From positions 62,001-126,000 of the forward strand of contig NZ_JBBHDV010000008.1 in assembly GCF_037478135.1 (NCBI RefSeq): a stretch of 64,000 bases of DNA. Direction: 5' to 3'. This DNA comes from Denitratimonas sp037478135 (GTDB taxonomy: Bacteria; Pseudomonadota; Gammaproteobacteria; Xanthomonadales; Xanthomonadaceae). The position numbers and the translations under genes were made by a program. Position 1 is the first letter of the stretch. Each line of letters starts with the position of its first letter. Positions 55,568 to 64,000 of the stretch are shown here, piece by piece. A model generated the notes under the pieces. The model was not told the DNA's origin, searched no databases, and saw only the letters and a list, made by a program, of their open reading frames with translations.

Positions 55568-56209
55568 GTGAGCCCGGCCTCGCCAACGCTGCCACCGCCC
55601 GACGCCGACATGCCGTTGCGCTGCAGCACGATGCTGGCGATGCTGGCGCAATCCGGCAGCGGCGACAGCATCACGCTGGACGAAATCCTGTCGCGCTTCC
55701 GCAGCCGCGCCTACGGTGTGCTGCTGATGCTGGTGCTGCTGCCGGCCTTCCTGCCACTGCCCATCGGTGCCGGCGCGGTATCCGGTCCGCTGGTCAGCGT
55801 GATCGGCATCCAGATGCTGCTGACCCTGCAAGCGCCGTGGCTGCCACGCAGAGCGCGCCAGCAAAAGATCCTGCGCACCACGCTCGGCCGCTTCGCGCAA
55901 CGCATGCAACGTTTTCTCGGGCGTCTGGAACGACTCTGCCGGCCACGCATGACCGCGCTGACGCAGCATGTGGCTGCGCACATGTTCTCCGGTCTGCAAC
56001 TGATCGCGCTGGGCATCCTGCTGTCGCTGCCGATCCCGTTAACCAACTACCCGTTCGCGCTGTTGCTGCTGCTCTACGCGATCGCGCTGATCGAACGTGA
56101 CGGGGTATTGTTGCTGGTGGCGTGGGTCTTGGGTTGCGGCACGATCGCCGCAAGCGCGGCGCTGTCCAATGAAGTGATCGAGCTGGTCGGGCGGCTGCTG
56201 CCCGGTTGA
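55568..56209 (+). CDS. exoD: ExoD-family membrane protein
   Basis: 213 residues from a GTG at 55568 (MPLRCSTMLAML at 55610 is the alternative). ExoD blocks are seen: ITLDEILSRFRSRAYGVLLM, LVLLPAFLPLPIGAGAVSGP, SVIGIQMLLTLQAPWLPRRA, and the late hydrophobic pair FSGLQLIALGILLSLPIPLT and NYPFALLLLLYAIALIERDG. The family is named from a rhizobial exopolysaccharide gene, but its molecular action is unclear. It follows the CorC-type gene by 45 bases and may be co-transcribed. Confidence 0.85.
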   Translation: MSPASPTLPPPDADMPLRCSTMLAMLAQSGSGDSITLDEILSRFRSRAYGVLLMLVLLPAFLPLPIGAGAVSGPLVSVIGIQMLLTLQAPWLPRRARQQKILRTTLGRFAQRMQRFLGRLERLCRPRMTALTQHVAAHMFSGLQLIALGILLSLPIPLTNYPFALLLLLYAIALIERDGVLLLVAWVLGCGTIAASAALSNEVIELVGRLLPG

Positions 56210-56249
56210 GGCCCGGATGGTTGCTGCATGGCGCTGCCGTGCACCGCAG

Positions 56250-56340
56250 GTCGGCTCAAGCCGCGAAGCGGTGGAGCCGACAATTCATCCTGACAACCCC
56301 GAGCCGCTGTCGGCTCCGCACCTGCGGCGCTTGAGCCGAC
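56250..56340. repeat. pair of inverted REP-like hairpins
   Basis: Both elements have the stem GTCGGCTC / GAGCCGAC: the first at 56250-56281 with an inner CCGC/GCGG step, the second at 56309-56340 with CGCACCTGCGGCGC inside. They face each other with 27 bases between, a BIME-type layout common after genes in this group. Confidence 0.75.
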
Positions 56341-56440
56341 CTACTCTGAGAGCACCCATCACGCCCAAGGCCGCGCCGCAGGTCCTTTCACAGAGCCTGT
56401 CCATCCTGATTTTCGACCAGGACATGGATCTCACACGACC

Positions 56441-56475
56441 GAAAACGCCGAAGGCCGGCGAATGCCGGCCTTCGG
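56441..56475 (-). terminator. Rho-independent terminator of the nuo operon
   Basis: On the minus strand CCGAAGGCCGGC, loop ATTC and GCCGGCCTTCGG (56448-56475) form a 12-bp stem followed by GCGTTTTC. It lies 48 bases past the nuoN stop. Confidence 0.85.
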
Positions 56476-56522
56476 ATCAGGATGTGTGACAGCAACCGGG
56501 TGAAGCCGGGCCGTGAGCCGTA

Positions 56523-57980
56523 TCAGGCGGCGCCAAAGGCGCGCAGGCACATCTCCATCAGCGGGCTCCAGAACAGCCCCAGCACCAGCATCGCCAGCGC
56601 ATTGGCCGAGAACACCCAACGCAGCTGCACATCGGCCTGCGGCTCGATCCGCACATCATCGGACGGCGGGTCGAAGAACATCACCTTGACCACGCGCAGG
56701 TAGTAGAACGCGCCGATCACCGCGAACACCAGCGCCAGGATCGCCAACCACAGCAGGCCGGCATCGATTGCGGCGCTGATCACCGCCAGCTTGGCCCAGA
56801 AGCCGAACAGCGGCGGCACGCCGGCGAGCGAGAACATCAGCAGCAGGATCATCAGCGCGAACCACGGATGGGTACGGAACAGACCCCGATAATCCGAGAT
56901 TTCCTCGGCTTCGAAGCCCTGCCGTGCCAGCAGGATGATCGCGGCGAACGAGCCGGTCGCCATCAGCGCGTAGCAGATCGCATACAGCGCGGCGGCGGCA
57001 TAGCCTTCCGGCGTGCCGTTGGCCAGACCCAGGAACAGGAAGCCGACATGCGACACCGTGGAGTAGGCCAGCATGCGCTTCAGGTTGGTCTGCATGATCG
57101 CGATCAGGTTGCCGAGCACCAGCGATAGTGCCGCCAGCCAGGCCAGCGTCACCTGCCAGTTCATGTCGATGCCGCCGACGGCGTTGTCGAACAGGCGGTA
57201 GGCCAGGCCCAGCGCGGCCAGCTTCGGGGCCGAGCCGATGAACAGCGTCATCGCGGTCGGGGCGCCCTGGTAAACATCCGGCAGCCACATGTGGAACGGC
57301 GCAGCACCGAACTTGAAGCCAATGCCGACCACCACGAACACTACGCCGAACAGCAGCAAGGTCCGATCCTCGCCCTGCAGCGCGGATGCAGCTTCGTACA
57401 GGCGTGCGATATCGACCGTGCCGGTGGCGCCGTACAGCATCGAAAGGCCGTACAGCAGCATGCCCGAGGCCAGCGCACCGAGCACGAAATACTTGACTGC
57501 GGCCTCAGTGGCGCGGCGGTTGTCGCGATCCAGCGCGACCAGCGCATAGGACGACAGCGCCAGCAGTTCCAGCCCCAGATACGCCACGATCAGGGTACCG
57601 GCCGACATCATCAGCATCATGCCCAGCAAGGCAAACAGCACCAGCAGATAGAACTCGCCCTTGAACAGGCCGCGATCCTTCAGATACGGGCGCGCATAGA
57701 CAAAGGTCAACGCCGTGGCCAGATAGGCGAAAAGCTTCAGCAGGTCACCGGCGCCATCGCGCTGGAAGCTGCCGGAGAGCACGCGCACGGGCAGGTCCAC
57801 ACCGGGCACGCCGCGCAGCGTCAGGATCGCGGTCACGGCCAGGATTGCCAGCGCCAGGAAATGCACCAGACCGCGACGCGACGGACTGATGAACAGGTCC
57901 GTCAGCAGCAGCGCACAGGTGGCGCTGAGCAGGAAGATTTCCGGAAGCAGCGGCAGGAAGTCGGCGGAAGTAATCATCAT
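56523..57980 (-). CDS. nuoN: NADH-quinone oxidoreductase subunit N
   Basis: 485 residues from ATG 57980 (57977 or TTG 57983 are neighbouring options; GGAAAGG precedes them). NuoN is one of three antiporter-like proton-pumping subunits in the membrane arm. Family features: about 14 helices, GLELLALSSYALVALDRDNR with the conserved Glu, the KYFVLGALASGMLLYGLSML lysine, and NLKRMLAYSTVSHVGFLFLG. Last gene of the operon; 10 bases follow the nuoM stop. Confidence 0.95.
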   Translation of the reverse strand: MMITSADFLPLLPEIFLLSATCALLLTDLFISPSRRGLVHFLALAILAVTAILTLRGVPGVDLPVRVLSGSFQRDGAGDLLKLFAYLATALTFVYARPYLKDRGLFKGEFYLLVLFALLGMMLMMSAGTLIVAYLGLELLALSSYALVALDRDNRRATEAAVKYFVLGALASGMLLYGLSMLYGATGTVDIARLYEAASALQGEDRTLLLFGVVFVVVGIGFKFGAAPFHMWLPDVYQGAPTAMTLFIGSAPKLAALGLAYRLFDNAVGGIDMNWQVTLAWLAALSLVLGNLIAIMQTNLKRMLAYSTVSHVGFLFLGLANGTPEGYAAAALYAICYALMATGSFAAIILLARQGFEAEEISDYRGLFRTHPWFALMILLLMFSLAGVPPLFGFWAKLAVISAAIDAGLLWLAILALVFAVIGAFYYLRVVKVMFFDPPSDDVRIEPQADVQLRWVFSANALAMLVLGLFWSPLMEMCLRAFGAA

Positions 57981-57990
57981 CAACCTTTCC

Positions 57991-59502
57991 TTACAGCTTC
58001 GAGGTGGCGATCTGCACCGCCAGTTGTGCGATGGAGGACTGCATCAGATCGGTCAGTGGCTTGGGATACACACCCAGCAGCAGCACCGCCGCGGCGAACG
58101 CGCCCAGCACGAAACCTTCGCGCCGGTTGATGTCGGTCAGCGCGGCCACGTTCGGATTGGCCACCGGCCCGAACATCACCCGCTTCACCAGCCACAGCGA
58201 ATAGCCGGCGCCGATGATCAGCGTGCTGGCCGCCGCCACCGCGATCCAGACGTTGTTCTGGAAGGCCGAGACGATGACCATGAATTCACCGACAAAACCG
58301 GAAGTGCCCGGCAGGCCGGAGTTGGCCATCGCGAAGAAGATCATGAAGAAACCGAACCACGGCATCATCGTCATCGCGCCGCCGTAGTCCTTGATCATGC
58401 GTGTGTGCATGCGGTCGTACAGCACCCCGACGCAGGAGAACATCGCACCGGAAATGAAACCGTGGCTGATCATCTGCACCATCGCGCCCTGCAGGCCGAG
58501 CTGCGCGGCAGCGCCGTTGTCGGCCTCGCGCACCAGCGCCAGCGCCACGAAGGTACCGAGCGTGACGAAGCCCATGTGCGCGATCGACGAATACGCCACC
58601 AGCTTCTTCATGTCCTGCTGCACCAGCGCCACCAGACCGACCACGACGATCGCCACCAGTGACAGGCCGATCACCAGCCAGGCCCATTCGGCGCTGGCAT
58701 CGGGCAGGATCGGAAGCGAGAAGCGCAGGAAGCCATAACCGCCGATCTTCAGCATGATCGCCGCCAGGATCACCGAGCCGCCGGTCGGCGCCTCGACGTG
58801 CGCATCCGGCAACCAGGTGTGTACCGGGAACATCGGCACCTTGACCGCGAATGCGATCAGGAACGCGAAGAACAGCCACATCTGCTCGGTGCCGCCCAAC
58901 GGCAGCGCGTACAGGTCGGCGAACTGGAAGCTGCCGCCCTTGATGTACAGGTAGATCAGGCCGATCAGCAGGAAGATCGAACCCAGGAAGGTGTACAGGA
59001 AGAACTTGAGTGCCGCATAGACGCGGCGCGGGCCGCCCCAGACACCGATGATGATGAACATCGGAATCAGCATGCCTTCGAAGAACACGTAGAACAGGAT
59101 CGTGTCCAGCGCCGCGAACACGCCGATCATCAGGCCTTCAAGAATAAGGAACGCCGCCAGGTACTGCGGGAAGCGATCCGGCACCGCGCGCCAGGCGCCG
59201 ATGATCACCAGGATCGTGGTGAACGCGGTCAACAGGATCAGCGCGACCGAAATACCGTCCACACCCAGGTGATAGCGGATGCCGAAAGCTGGAATCCAGG
59301 CCAGATCCTGCACGAACTGCATCGCCGGCGAGGCCATGTCGAACGCGGTATAGAGCGGCATGCCGATCAGCAAAGTAGCCACCGCCACGGCCAGCGCGAA
59401 CCAGCGCGCCGCCTCCGGCTTGCGGGACAACAGCAGCGTGGCTGCGCCACCGAAAATCGGCAGCCAGATCAACACGCTCAGAAGATAACCTTGGGGCAAC
59501 AT
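57991..59502 (-). CDS. nuoM: NADH-quinone oxidoreductase subunit M
   Basis: 503 residues. Antiporter-like subunit of complex I. Typical blocks: FQYHLGVDGIS-like RYHLGVDGISVALILLTAFT, the conserved glutamate in YVFFEGMLIPMFIIIGVWGG, KVPMFPVHTWLPDAHVEAPT, and QQDMKKLVAYSSIAHMGFVT with the central lysine. About 14 helices. It starts at ATG 59502, 26 bases after nuoL, and is followed closely by nuoN. Confidence 0.96.
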   Translation of the reverse strand: MLPQGYLLSVLIWLPIFGGAATLLLSRKPEAARWFALAVAVATLLIGMPLYTAFDMASPAMQFVQDLAWIPAFGIRYHLGVDGISVALILLTAFTTILVIIGAWRAVPDRFPQYLAAFLILEGLMIGVFAALDTILFYVFFEGMLIPMFIIIGVWGGPRRVYAALKFFLYTFLGSIFLLIGLIYLYIKGGSFQFADLYALPLGGTEQMWLFFAFLIAFAVKVPMFPVHTWLPDAHVEAPTGGSVILAAIMLKIGGYGFLRFSLPILPDASAEWAWLVIGLSLVAIVVVGLVALVQQDMKKLVAYSSIAHMGFVTLGTFVALALVREADNGAAAQLGLQGAMVQMISHGFISGAMFSCVGVLYDRMHTRMIKDYGGAMTMMPWFGFFMIFFAMANSGLPGTSGFVGEFMVIVSAFQNNVWIAVAAASTLIIGAGYSLWLVKRVMFGPVANPNVAALTDINRREGFVLGAFAAAVLLLGVYPKPLTDLMQSSIAQLAVQIATSKL

Positions 59503-59528
59503 GGTGCGTTATGTCCTTGGAGTTCTTG

Positions 59529-61571
59529 TCAGCGCAGCGCCAGCAGCAGCGCGCCCAGCAGCAGGATCAGTCCGACGATCATCACGAACGCGTAGTGGTA
59601 GACGCGCCCGGTCTGCGCGGTCCGCGCGATGCCGGCGACGCGATCCACCAGCGCCGCCGAACCGTTGACGATAACCCCGTCGATCAGGCCGGCATCGATG
59701 CGCTTCCACAGCGCCCGGCCCAGCGCCACGCTGCCGCCGGCAAAGCCCTTGATCCACAGATCATCGAAACCGTACTTGTTCTCCAGCACCCGCACCGGCA
59801 GCGCCAGCGTCTGGCGCGCCTTGTCCGCCAGACCGGGGTTGAACAGATAGATGTATGTGGCCAGCGCGAAGCCGGCGAACGCCAGCCAGAACACCGGCGA
59901 GGCCCAGAAGTGCAGGCCGAAACCGATCGCGGCCGACACCCAGCCGTTTTCGTCGTGCCAGACCGCACTGGCAACAGCGGCCAGCGTGTCATGCGCCGGC
60001 AACACCGAGATCGCACCGGCGAAGAAATCGCCGAACAGCATCGGGCCGACGGTGAAGAAACCGATCAGGATCGACGGAATCGCCAGCAGCACCAGCGGCA
60101 GCGTCACCACCCACGGCGACTCGTGCGGCTCGTGCACCTGGCCATGATGCTCATCGTGCACCTCGTGTCCGGCCGGCGCCTCGACCGCATGGCGGAAGCG
60201 TTCTTCACCGTAGAAGGTCAGGTACAGCAGGCGGAAGCTGTAGAAACTGGTGACGAACACGCCCAGCAGCACCGCCCAGTAGCCATAGGTCTGGACCCAG
60301 CCACCCTGCCCGGCCGCGACCTGCGCCGCCAGGATGATCGAGTCCTTGGAGAAGTAGCCGGAGAAGAACGGCGTACCGACCAGCGCCAGCGTACCGATGA
60401 CCATGGTGATGAAGGTGATCGGCATGTACTTGCGCAGGCCACCCATGCGGCGCATGTCCTGCTCGTGGTGCATCGCAATGATGACCGAGCCAGCCCCCAG
60501 GAACAGCAGCGCCTTGAAGAAGGCATGCGTCATCAGATGGAACACCGCCGCCGAATACGCCGACACGCCCAGCGCCACGGTCATGTAGCCCAGCTGGCTC
60601 AGCGTGGAATAGGCCACAACGCGCTTGATGTCGTTCTGCACGATGCCAATCAGGCCGGTGAACAGCGCCGTGGTGGCACCGATGAACAGCACGAAGGCCA
60701 GTGCGGTTTCCGACAGCTCGTAGATCGGCGACATGCGCGCGACCATGAAGATGCCGGCGGTCACCATCGTGGCGGCGTGGATCAGCGCCGAAATGGGGGT
60801 CGGGCCTTCCATCGAATCGGGTAGCCACACATGCAGCGGCACCTGCGCCGACTTGCCCATCGCACCGATGAACAGGCAGATCGCGATGAAGGTGGCGATC
60901 GACCACTGCGTATCACCCCACGGCGTGAAGCTGCGGCCCTCGATCGTGCCTACGCTGGTGAACACCTGCGCGTAGTCCAGCGTGCCGAACCAGAACACCA
61001 CCGCCGCGATGCCGACTAGGAAACCGAAATCGCCAACCCGGTTCACGACGAAAGCCTTCATGTTGGCGAACACCGCGCTCGGCTTCTTGAACCAGAAACC
61101 GATCAGCAGGTACGACACCAGGCCCACCGCTTCCCAGCCGAAGAACAGCTGCAGGAAGTTGTTGCTCATCACCAGCATCAGCATCGAGAAGGTGAACAGC
61201 GAGATGTAGCTGAAGAAGCGGGTGTAGCCCGGGTCTTCCTTCATGTAGCCGATGGTGTAGACGTGCACCAGCAGCGACACGAAGGTCACCACCACCATCA
61301 TCATCGCGCTCAGCTTGTCGACCATGAAGCCGACATGGGCCGAATAGCCGGCCACGTCGAACAGGGTGTAGACATTGGCGTTGTACGGCGCGGCACCGCC
61401 GGCGACCAGTGCATGCAGCACCTTGATCGACAACGCGCAGGACAGCGCCACGCCCAGGATCGTGATCCAGTGCGAAGCCTGGCGGCCGAGCCGGCCACCG
61501 AAGAAACCGGTGACGATGGCGCCCACCAGAGGTGCCAGCGCGATGGTCAGGAGGGTGTTCTGGGTAATCAC
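59529..61571 (-). CDS. nuoL: NADH-quinone oxidoreductase subunit L
   Basis: 680 residues from the GTG at 61571, chosen for the AGGGG site upstream; ATG 61610 would add 13 hydrophilic residues. It is the distal proton-pumping subunit whose long lateral helix braces the membrane arm. Blocks: GYSAHVGFMVDKLSAMMMVV, LQLFFGWEAVGLVSYLLIGF, GKSAQVPLHVWLPDSMEGPT, VQNDIKRVVAYSTLSQLGYM. A loop near residue 490 (HEVHDEHHGQVHEPHESPW) is His/Glu-rich, a feature also seen in other members of this group. 52 bases separate it from nuoK. Confidence 0.95.
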   Translation of the reverse strand: MITQNTLLTIALAPLVGAIVTGFFGGRLGRQASHWITILGVALSCALSIKVLHALVAGGAAPYNANVYTLFDVAGYSAHVGFMVDKLSAMMMVVVTFVSLLVHVYTIGYMKEDPGYTRFFSYISLFTFSMLMLVMSNNFLQLFFGWEAVGLVSYLLIGFWFKKPSAVFANMKAFVVNRVGDFGFLVGIAAVVFWFGTLDYAQVFTSVGTIEGRSFTPWGDTQWSIATFIAICLFIGAMGKSAQVPLHVWLPDSMEGPTPISALIHAATMVTAGIFMVARMSPIYELSETALAFVLFIGATTALFTGLIGIVQNDIKRVVAYSTLSQLGYMTVALGVSAYSAAVFHLMTHAFFKALLFLGAGSVIIAMHHEQDMRRMGGLRKYMPITFITMVIGTLALVGTPFFSGYFSKDSIILAAQVAAGQGGWVQTYGYWAVLLGVFVTSFYSFRLLYLTFYGEERFRHAVEAPAGHEVHDEHHGQVHEPHESPWVVTLPLVLLAIPSILIGFFTVGPMLFGDFFAGAISVLPAHDTLAAVASAVWHDENGWVSAAIGFGLHFWASPVFWLAFAGFALATYIYLFNPGLADKARQTLALPVRVLENKYGFDDLWIKGFAGGSVALGRALWKRIDAGLIDGVIVNGSAALVDRVAGIARTAQTGRVYHYAFVMIVGLILLLGALLLALR

Positions 61572-61623
61572 GGATTGGTTCCCCTCGCCGCACAGCGGGA
61601 ATCGGTGCAACAGCTCATTCTGG

Positions 61624-61929
61624 TCAGCCCTTCATCGAATCGATCTGATCCACGCCGATACTGCCGCGGTTGCGGAACAGCACCACCAGGATCGCCAGGC
61701 CGATGGCGGTTTCCGCAGCGGCCACGGTGAGGATGAAGAACACGAAGACCTGCCCATCCACGTTGCCGAGGAAGCGCGAGAACGCCACGAAATTGACGTT
61801 CACCGCCAGCAGCATCAGCTCGATGCACAGCAGCAGCACGATGACGTTCTTGCGGTTGATGAAGATGCCCGCGACGCTGATCGAGAACAGCACCGCGCCG
61901 AGCGCCAGGTAATGACCGAGCGAAATCAT
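61624..61929 (-). CDS. nuoK: NADH-quinone oxidoreductase subunit K
   Basis: 101 residues, exact family length, with three helices: LALGAVLFSISVAGIF, IVLLLCIELMLLAVNVNFVA with the conserved glutamate, and FVFFILTVAAAETAIGLAIL with the second glutamate. These form part of the proton channel next to NuoN. The ATG overlaps the nuoJ stop (ATGA). Confidence 0.96.
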   Translation of the reverse strand: MISLGHYLALGAVLFSISVAGIFINRKNVIVLLLCIELMLLAVNVNFVAFSRFLGNVDGQVFVFFILTVAAAETAIGLAILVVLFRNRGSIGVDQIDSMKG

Positions 61930-62540
61930 GGGGTGCGCTCCTTCACAACGGGATCCATCTTGACCATGCGCAGGCGGTCGGCCTTGCGCACCTGCACCTG
62001 GTGGCCAACGTTCTGGTGCTTGGTACCGGCGCGGCGGCGCAGGGTCAGCGCAATCGCGGCGATGATCGCCACGGTCAGCAGCACCGCGGCCACCTCGAAC
62101 GGCAGCAGGTGATCGGTGAACATCGAACGGCCGATCCATTCCAGATTCGGCATGCCGGCCGCCAGCGCTGGATCGGGCGAATCCACCAGTTGCCCAAAAC
62201 GCTTGACGCCGATCAGCGCGATCATTTCCAGCGCCATGATCACCGCCACCACGATCGCCACCGGCAGATTGCGGGCGAAACCCTCGCGCAACGGATCGAC
62301 GTTGACGTCGAGCATCATCACCACGAACAGGAACAGCACCATCACCGCTCCCACGTACACCAGCACCAGTGCGATCGCGAGAAACTCGGCATCCAGCAGC
62401 AGCCACAGGCAGGCGGTGGAGAAGAAGGTCAGCACCAGACTCAACACCGCATAAACCGGGTTGCGCACGCTGATCACCGCCAATGCAGCCAGCGCGGTGA
62501 TGATGGAAAAGGCATAGAAGGCAGCCAGTTGAACGGTCAT
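61926..62540 (-). CDS. nuoJ: NADH-quinone oxidoreductase subunit J
   Basis: 204 residues with five helices: QLAAFYAFSIITALAALAVI, NPVYAVLSLVLTFFSTACLW, ALVLVYVGAVMVLFLFVVMM with the conserved VYVGA motif, VAIVVAVIMALEMIAL and LPFEVAAVLLTVAIIAAIAL. NuoJ lies at the junction of the quinone module and the membrane arm. Its stop overlaps nuoK; 10 bases separate it from nuoI. Confidence 0.96.
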   Translation of the reverse strand: MTVQLAAFYAFSIITALAALAVISVRNPVYAVLSLVLTFFSTACLWLLLDAEFLAIALVLVYVGAVMVLFLFVVMMLDVNVDPLREGFARNLPVAIVVAVIMALEMIALIGVKRFGQLVDSPDPALAAGMPNLEWIGRSMFTDHLLPFEVAAVLLTVAIIAAIALTLRRRAGTKHQNVGHQVQVRKADRLRMVKMDPVVKERTP

Positions 62541-62550
62541 GTCTTGGTCC

Positions 62551-63039
62551 TCACCGGTAAGCCGCATCCAGCGCCTTGCGCTGGGCGATTTCAGGTTCCA
62601 GCCGGTCGCCGATGGCGAGCAACTGAGACTTGGTGACGACGTTCTCGCCGCGCTGCTCGAAGTGGTACTCGTGGATATGGGTTTCCACGATCGAATCCAC
62701 CGGACAGCTCTCTTCGCAGAAACCGCAGAAGATGCACTTGAACAGGTCGATGTCGTAGCGCGTGGTGCGGCGCGTGCCGTCCTCGCGCGGGGCCGAATCG
62801 ATGGTGATCGCCAGCGCCGGGCACACCGCCTCGCACAGCTTGCACGCGATGCAGCGCTCTTCGCCGTTCGGATAGCGGCGCAGCGCATGCAGACCGCGGA
62901 AGCGCGGCGACTGCGGGATTTTCTCGGCCGGATAGTTCATCGTGTACTTGGGCCGGAAGAAATACTTGGTCGTCAGCCACAAGCCCTGGAACAGCTCGAT
63001 CAGCAGCAGACTCTTGAGATAGAAAACGATGCGGTTCAT
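62551..63039 (-). CDS. nuoI: NADH-quinone oxidoreductase subunit I
   Basis: 162 residues. A ferredoxin-like subunit carrying two 4Fe-4S clusters (N6a, N6b): C-I-A-C-K-L-C-E-A-V-C-P near residues 63-74 and C-I-F-C-G-F-C-E-E-S-C-P near 101-112. It passes electrons from the peripheral arm toward quinone. ATG 63039 gives MNRIVFYLKSLLLIELFQGL, the usual start with an amphipathic membrane-contact helix; the open frame to 63231 is not homologous. Confidence 0.97.
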   Translation of the reverse strand: MNRIVFYLKSLLLIELFQGLWLTTKYFFRPKYTMNYPAEKIPQSPRFRGLHALRRYPNGEERCIACKLCEAVCPALAITIDSAPREDGTRRTTRYDIDLFKCIFCGFCEESCPVDSIVETHIHEYHFEQRGENVVTKSQLLAIGDRLEPEIAQRKALDAAYR

Positions 63040-63047
63040 GAGATGCC

Positions 63048-64000
63048 TCAGACTCCAGCCTTGACCCAGCCCAGATGGACCATCCACGCGGCCACGAGAA
63101 TCCAGACGATCGTGATGGGGATGAAGATCTTCCAGCCCAGACGCATGATCTGGTCGTAGCGGTAGCGCGGGAACGTGGCGCGGAACCAGACGAAGCAGAA
63201 TGCGAAGAACAGCGCCTTCAGCAGCAGCCACCAGATACCCGGCTCACCCAGCACGCCCCACGAGACCGGGAACGGTGACAGCCAGCCACCCATGAACAGG
63301 ATCGCGGTCAGGAAGCTGATCAGGATCATGTTGGCGTATTCGGCCAGGAAGAAGATCGCGAACGCCGAACCGGAATATTCCACGTGGAAGCCGGCGACGA
63401 TCTCCGACTCGCCTTCGGCCACGTCGAACGGCGCGCGGTTGGTTTCCGCCACACCGGAAATCACGTAGATCAGGAACAGCGGCAGCAGCGGCAGCCAGAA
63501 CCAGTCGAACAGGCCGGCACTGCCCTGCTGGGCGCGCACGATCTCGGTGATGTTCATGCTGCCGGCGCAGACCAGCACGCCGACCAGGGCAAAGCCCATC
63601 GCGATCTCGTAGCTGACCACCTGCGCGGCCGAGCGCATCGCGCCGAGGAAGGCGTACTTCGAGTTCGAGGCCCAGCCGGCGATGATCACGCCGTACACGC
63701 CCATCGAGGTCATCGCCAGCAGGTACAACAGGCCGGCATTGGCGTTGGACAGCGCCATCGCATCCTCGAACGGCACCACGGCCCAGGCCGCGAAGGCCGG
63801 CGCCAGCGTCAGGATCGGTGCCAGCCGGTACAGGAAAGTGTTGGCATTGGTCGGCGTGACCACTTCCTTGAACAGCAACTTGAACACGTCGGCGAACGGC
63901 TGGATCACGCCGATGCCGAAGATGCCGCCGATATTCGTCGGCCCGTGGCGCACATGCATCCAGCCGATGATCTTGCGCTCGAACAGGGTGTAGAACGCCA
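63048..64000 (-). CDS. nuoH: NADH-quinone oxidoreductase subunit H (cut by window edge)
   Basis: The visible 317 codons lack the first helix. The segment AFYTLFERKIIGWMHVRHGP at the right edge is the first conserved loop. Then come GVIQPFADVFKLLFKEVVTP, the conserved glutamate in SYEIAMGFALVGVLVCAGSM, ETNRAPFDVAEGESEIVAGF (quinone-site loop), and the last helix ITIVWILVAAWMVHL. NuoH forms the quinone chamber with NuoB/D. The frame has no stop up to the edge. It is the first visible member of nuoH-I-J-K-L-M-N; the rest of the operon lies beyond the window. Confidence 0.95.
   Translation of the reverse strand, partial: AFYTLFERKIIGWMHVRHGPTNIGGIFGIGVIQPFADVFKLLFKEVVTPTNANTFLYRLAPILTLAPAFAAWAVVPFEDAMALSNANAGLLYLLAMTSMGVYGVIIAGWASNSKYAFLGAMRSAAQVVSYEIAMGFALVGVLVCAGSMNITEIVRAQQGSAGLFDWFWLPLLPLFLIYVISGVAETNRAPFDVAEGESEIVAGFHVEYSGSAFAIFFLAEYANMILISFLTAILFMGGWLSPFPVSWGVLGEPGIWWLLLKALFFAFCFVWFRATFPRYRYDQIMRLGWKIFIPITIVWILVAAWMVHLGWVKAGV

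Larger units (their letters stand above)
56210..56522. other. 313-base gap with an REP pair and the nuo terminator
   Basis: No gene is seen. It holds two inverted REP-like elements (56250-56281 and 56309-56340) and the terminator of the nuo operon (56441-56475). Confidence 0.7.

Overview
The window is about two-thirds GC and almost wall-to-wall coding. Its content points to a gammaproteobacterium of the Xanthomonadaceae/Lysobacterales type: a phoB-phoR-ppk-ppx operon, an NAD-type isocitrate dehydrogenase, carA/carB-greA-recJ order, a DksA with a lysine/alanine-rich tail, and a full-length nuo operon. This is recognition of gene order and protein families by eye; no database search was run, so the genus is left open.

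Layout. 1-6 kb: the start of lon (cut by the left edge) behind a heat-shock-like promoter, an outer-membrane protein, thiD, isocitrate dehydrogenase, a secreted protein and glutaredoxin. 6-13.5 kb: the M48 protease bepA, then phoB-phoR-ppk1-ppx, a phosphate-sensing and polyphosphate unit with tandem Pho-box repeats ahead of phoB. 13.5-19.7 kb (minus strand): a yhiI-rbbA-yhhJ type export operon that runs toward acetoacetyl-CoA reductase phaB and is preceded by a perfect FNR/ANR box. 19.7-26.9 kb: dksA, yidD, mgtE, a small ECF sigma operon, an asparaginase-type Ntn hydrolase and a class A beta-lactamase lipoprotein. 26.9-37.9 kb (minus strand): carA, S9 peptidase, GspF-N-like protein, carB, greA, a repeat-rich gap, an unrecognised conserved gene, recJ. 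38.2-46.8 kb: one gene for a 2860-residue surface protein with exact 111-residue repeats. 47-52 kb (plus strand): membrane protein, cobalamin adenosyltransferase, histone-deacetylase-like hydrolase, amgK-murU (peptidoglycan recycling) and a di-haem cytochrome c peroxidase behind a second FNR/ANR box. 52-56.5 kb: Pit phosphate transporter with its PhoU-like partner (again with tandem Pho-box-like repeats), a CorC/HlyC membrane protein and ExoD. 56.5-64 kb (minus strand): nuoN to nuoH of respiratory complex I, with nuoH cut by the right edge.

How it fits together. Two physiological threads run through the window. Phosphate: PhoB/PhoR, polyphosphate kinase and exopolyphosphatase at 8-13.5 kb and the Pit pair at 52-54 kb share three-unit, 11-bp direct repeats of Pho-box type. 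Oxygen: two FNR/ANR-type boxes precede the rbbA/phaB operon and cytochrome c peroxidase, both spaced as for class II activation. No RNA genes, insertion sequences, prophage or CRISPR arrays were seen. The items least explained by standard annotation are the giant repeat protein and its palindrome-rich promoter region, the dksA gene with two possible starts, the deacetylase-like gene without a standard start codon, the intergenic repeat that supplies the start of a gene at 29.5 kb, and the Pho-box-like array ahead of pit.
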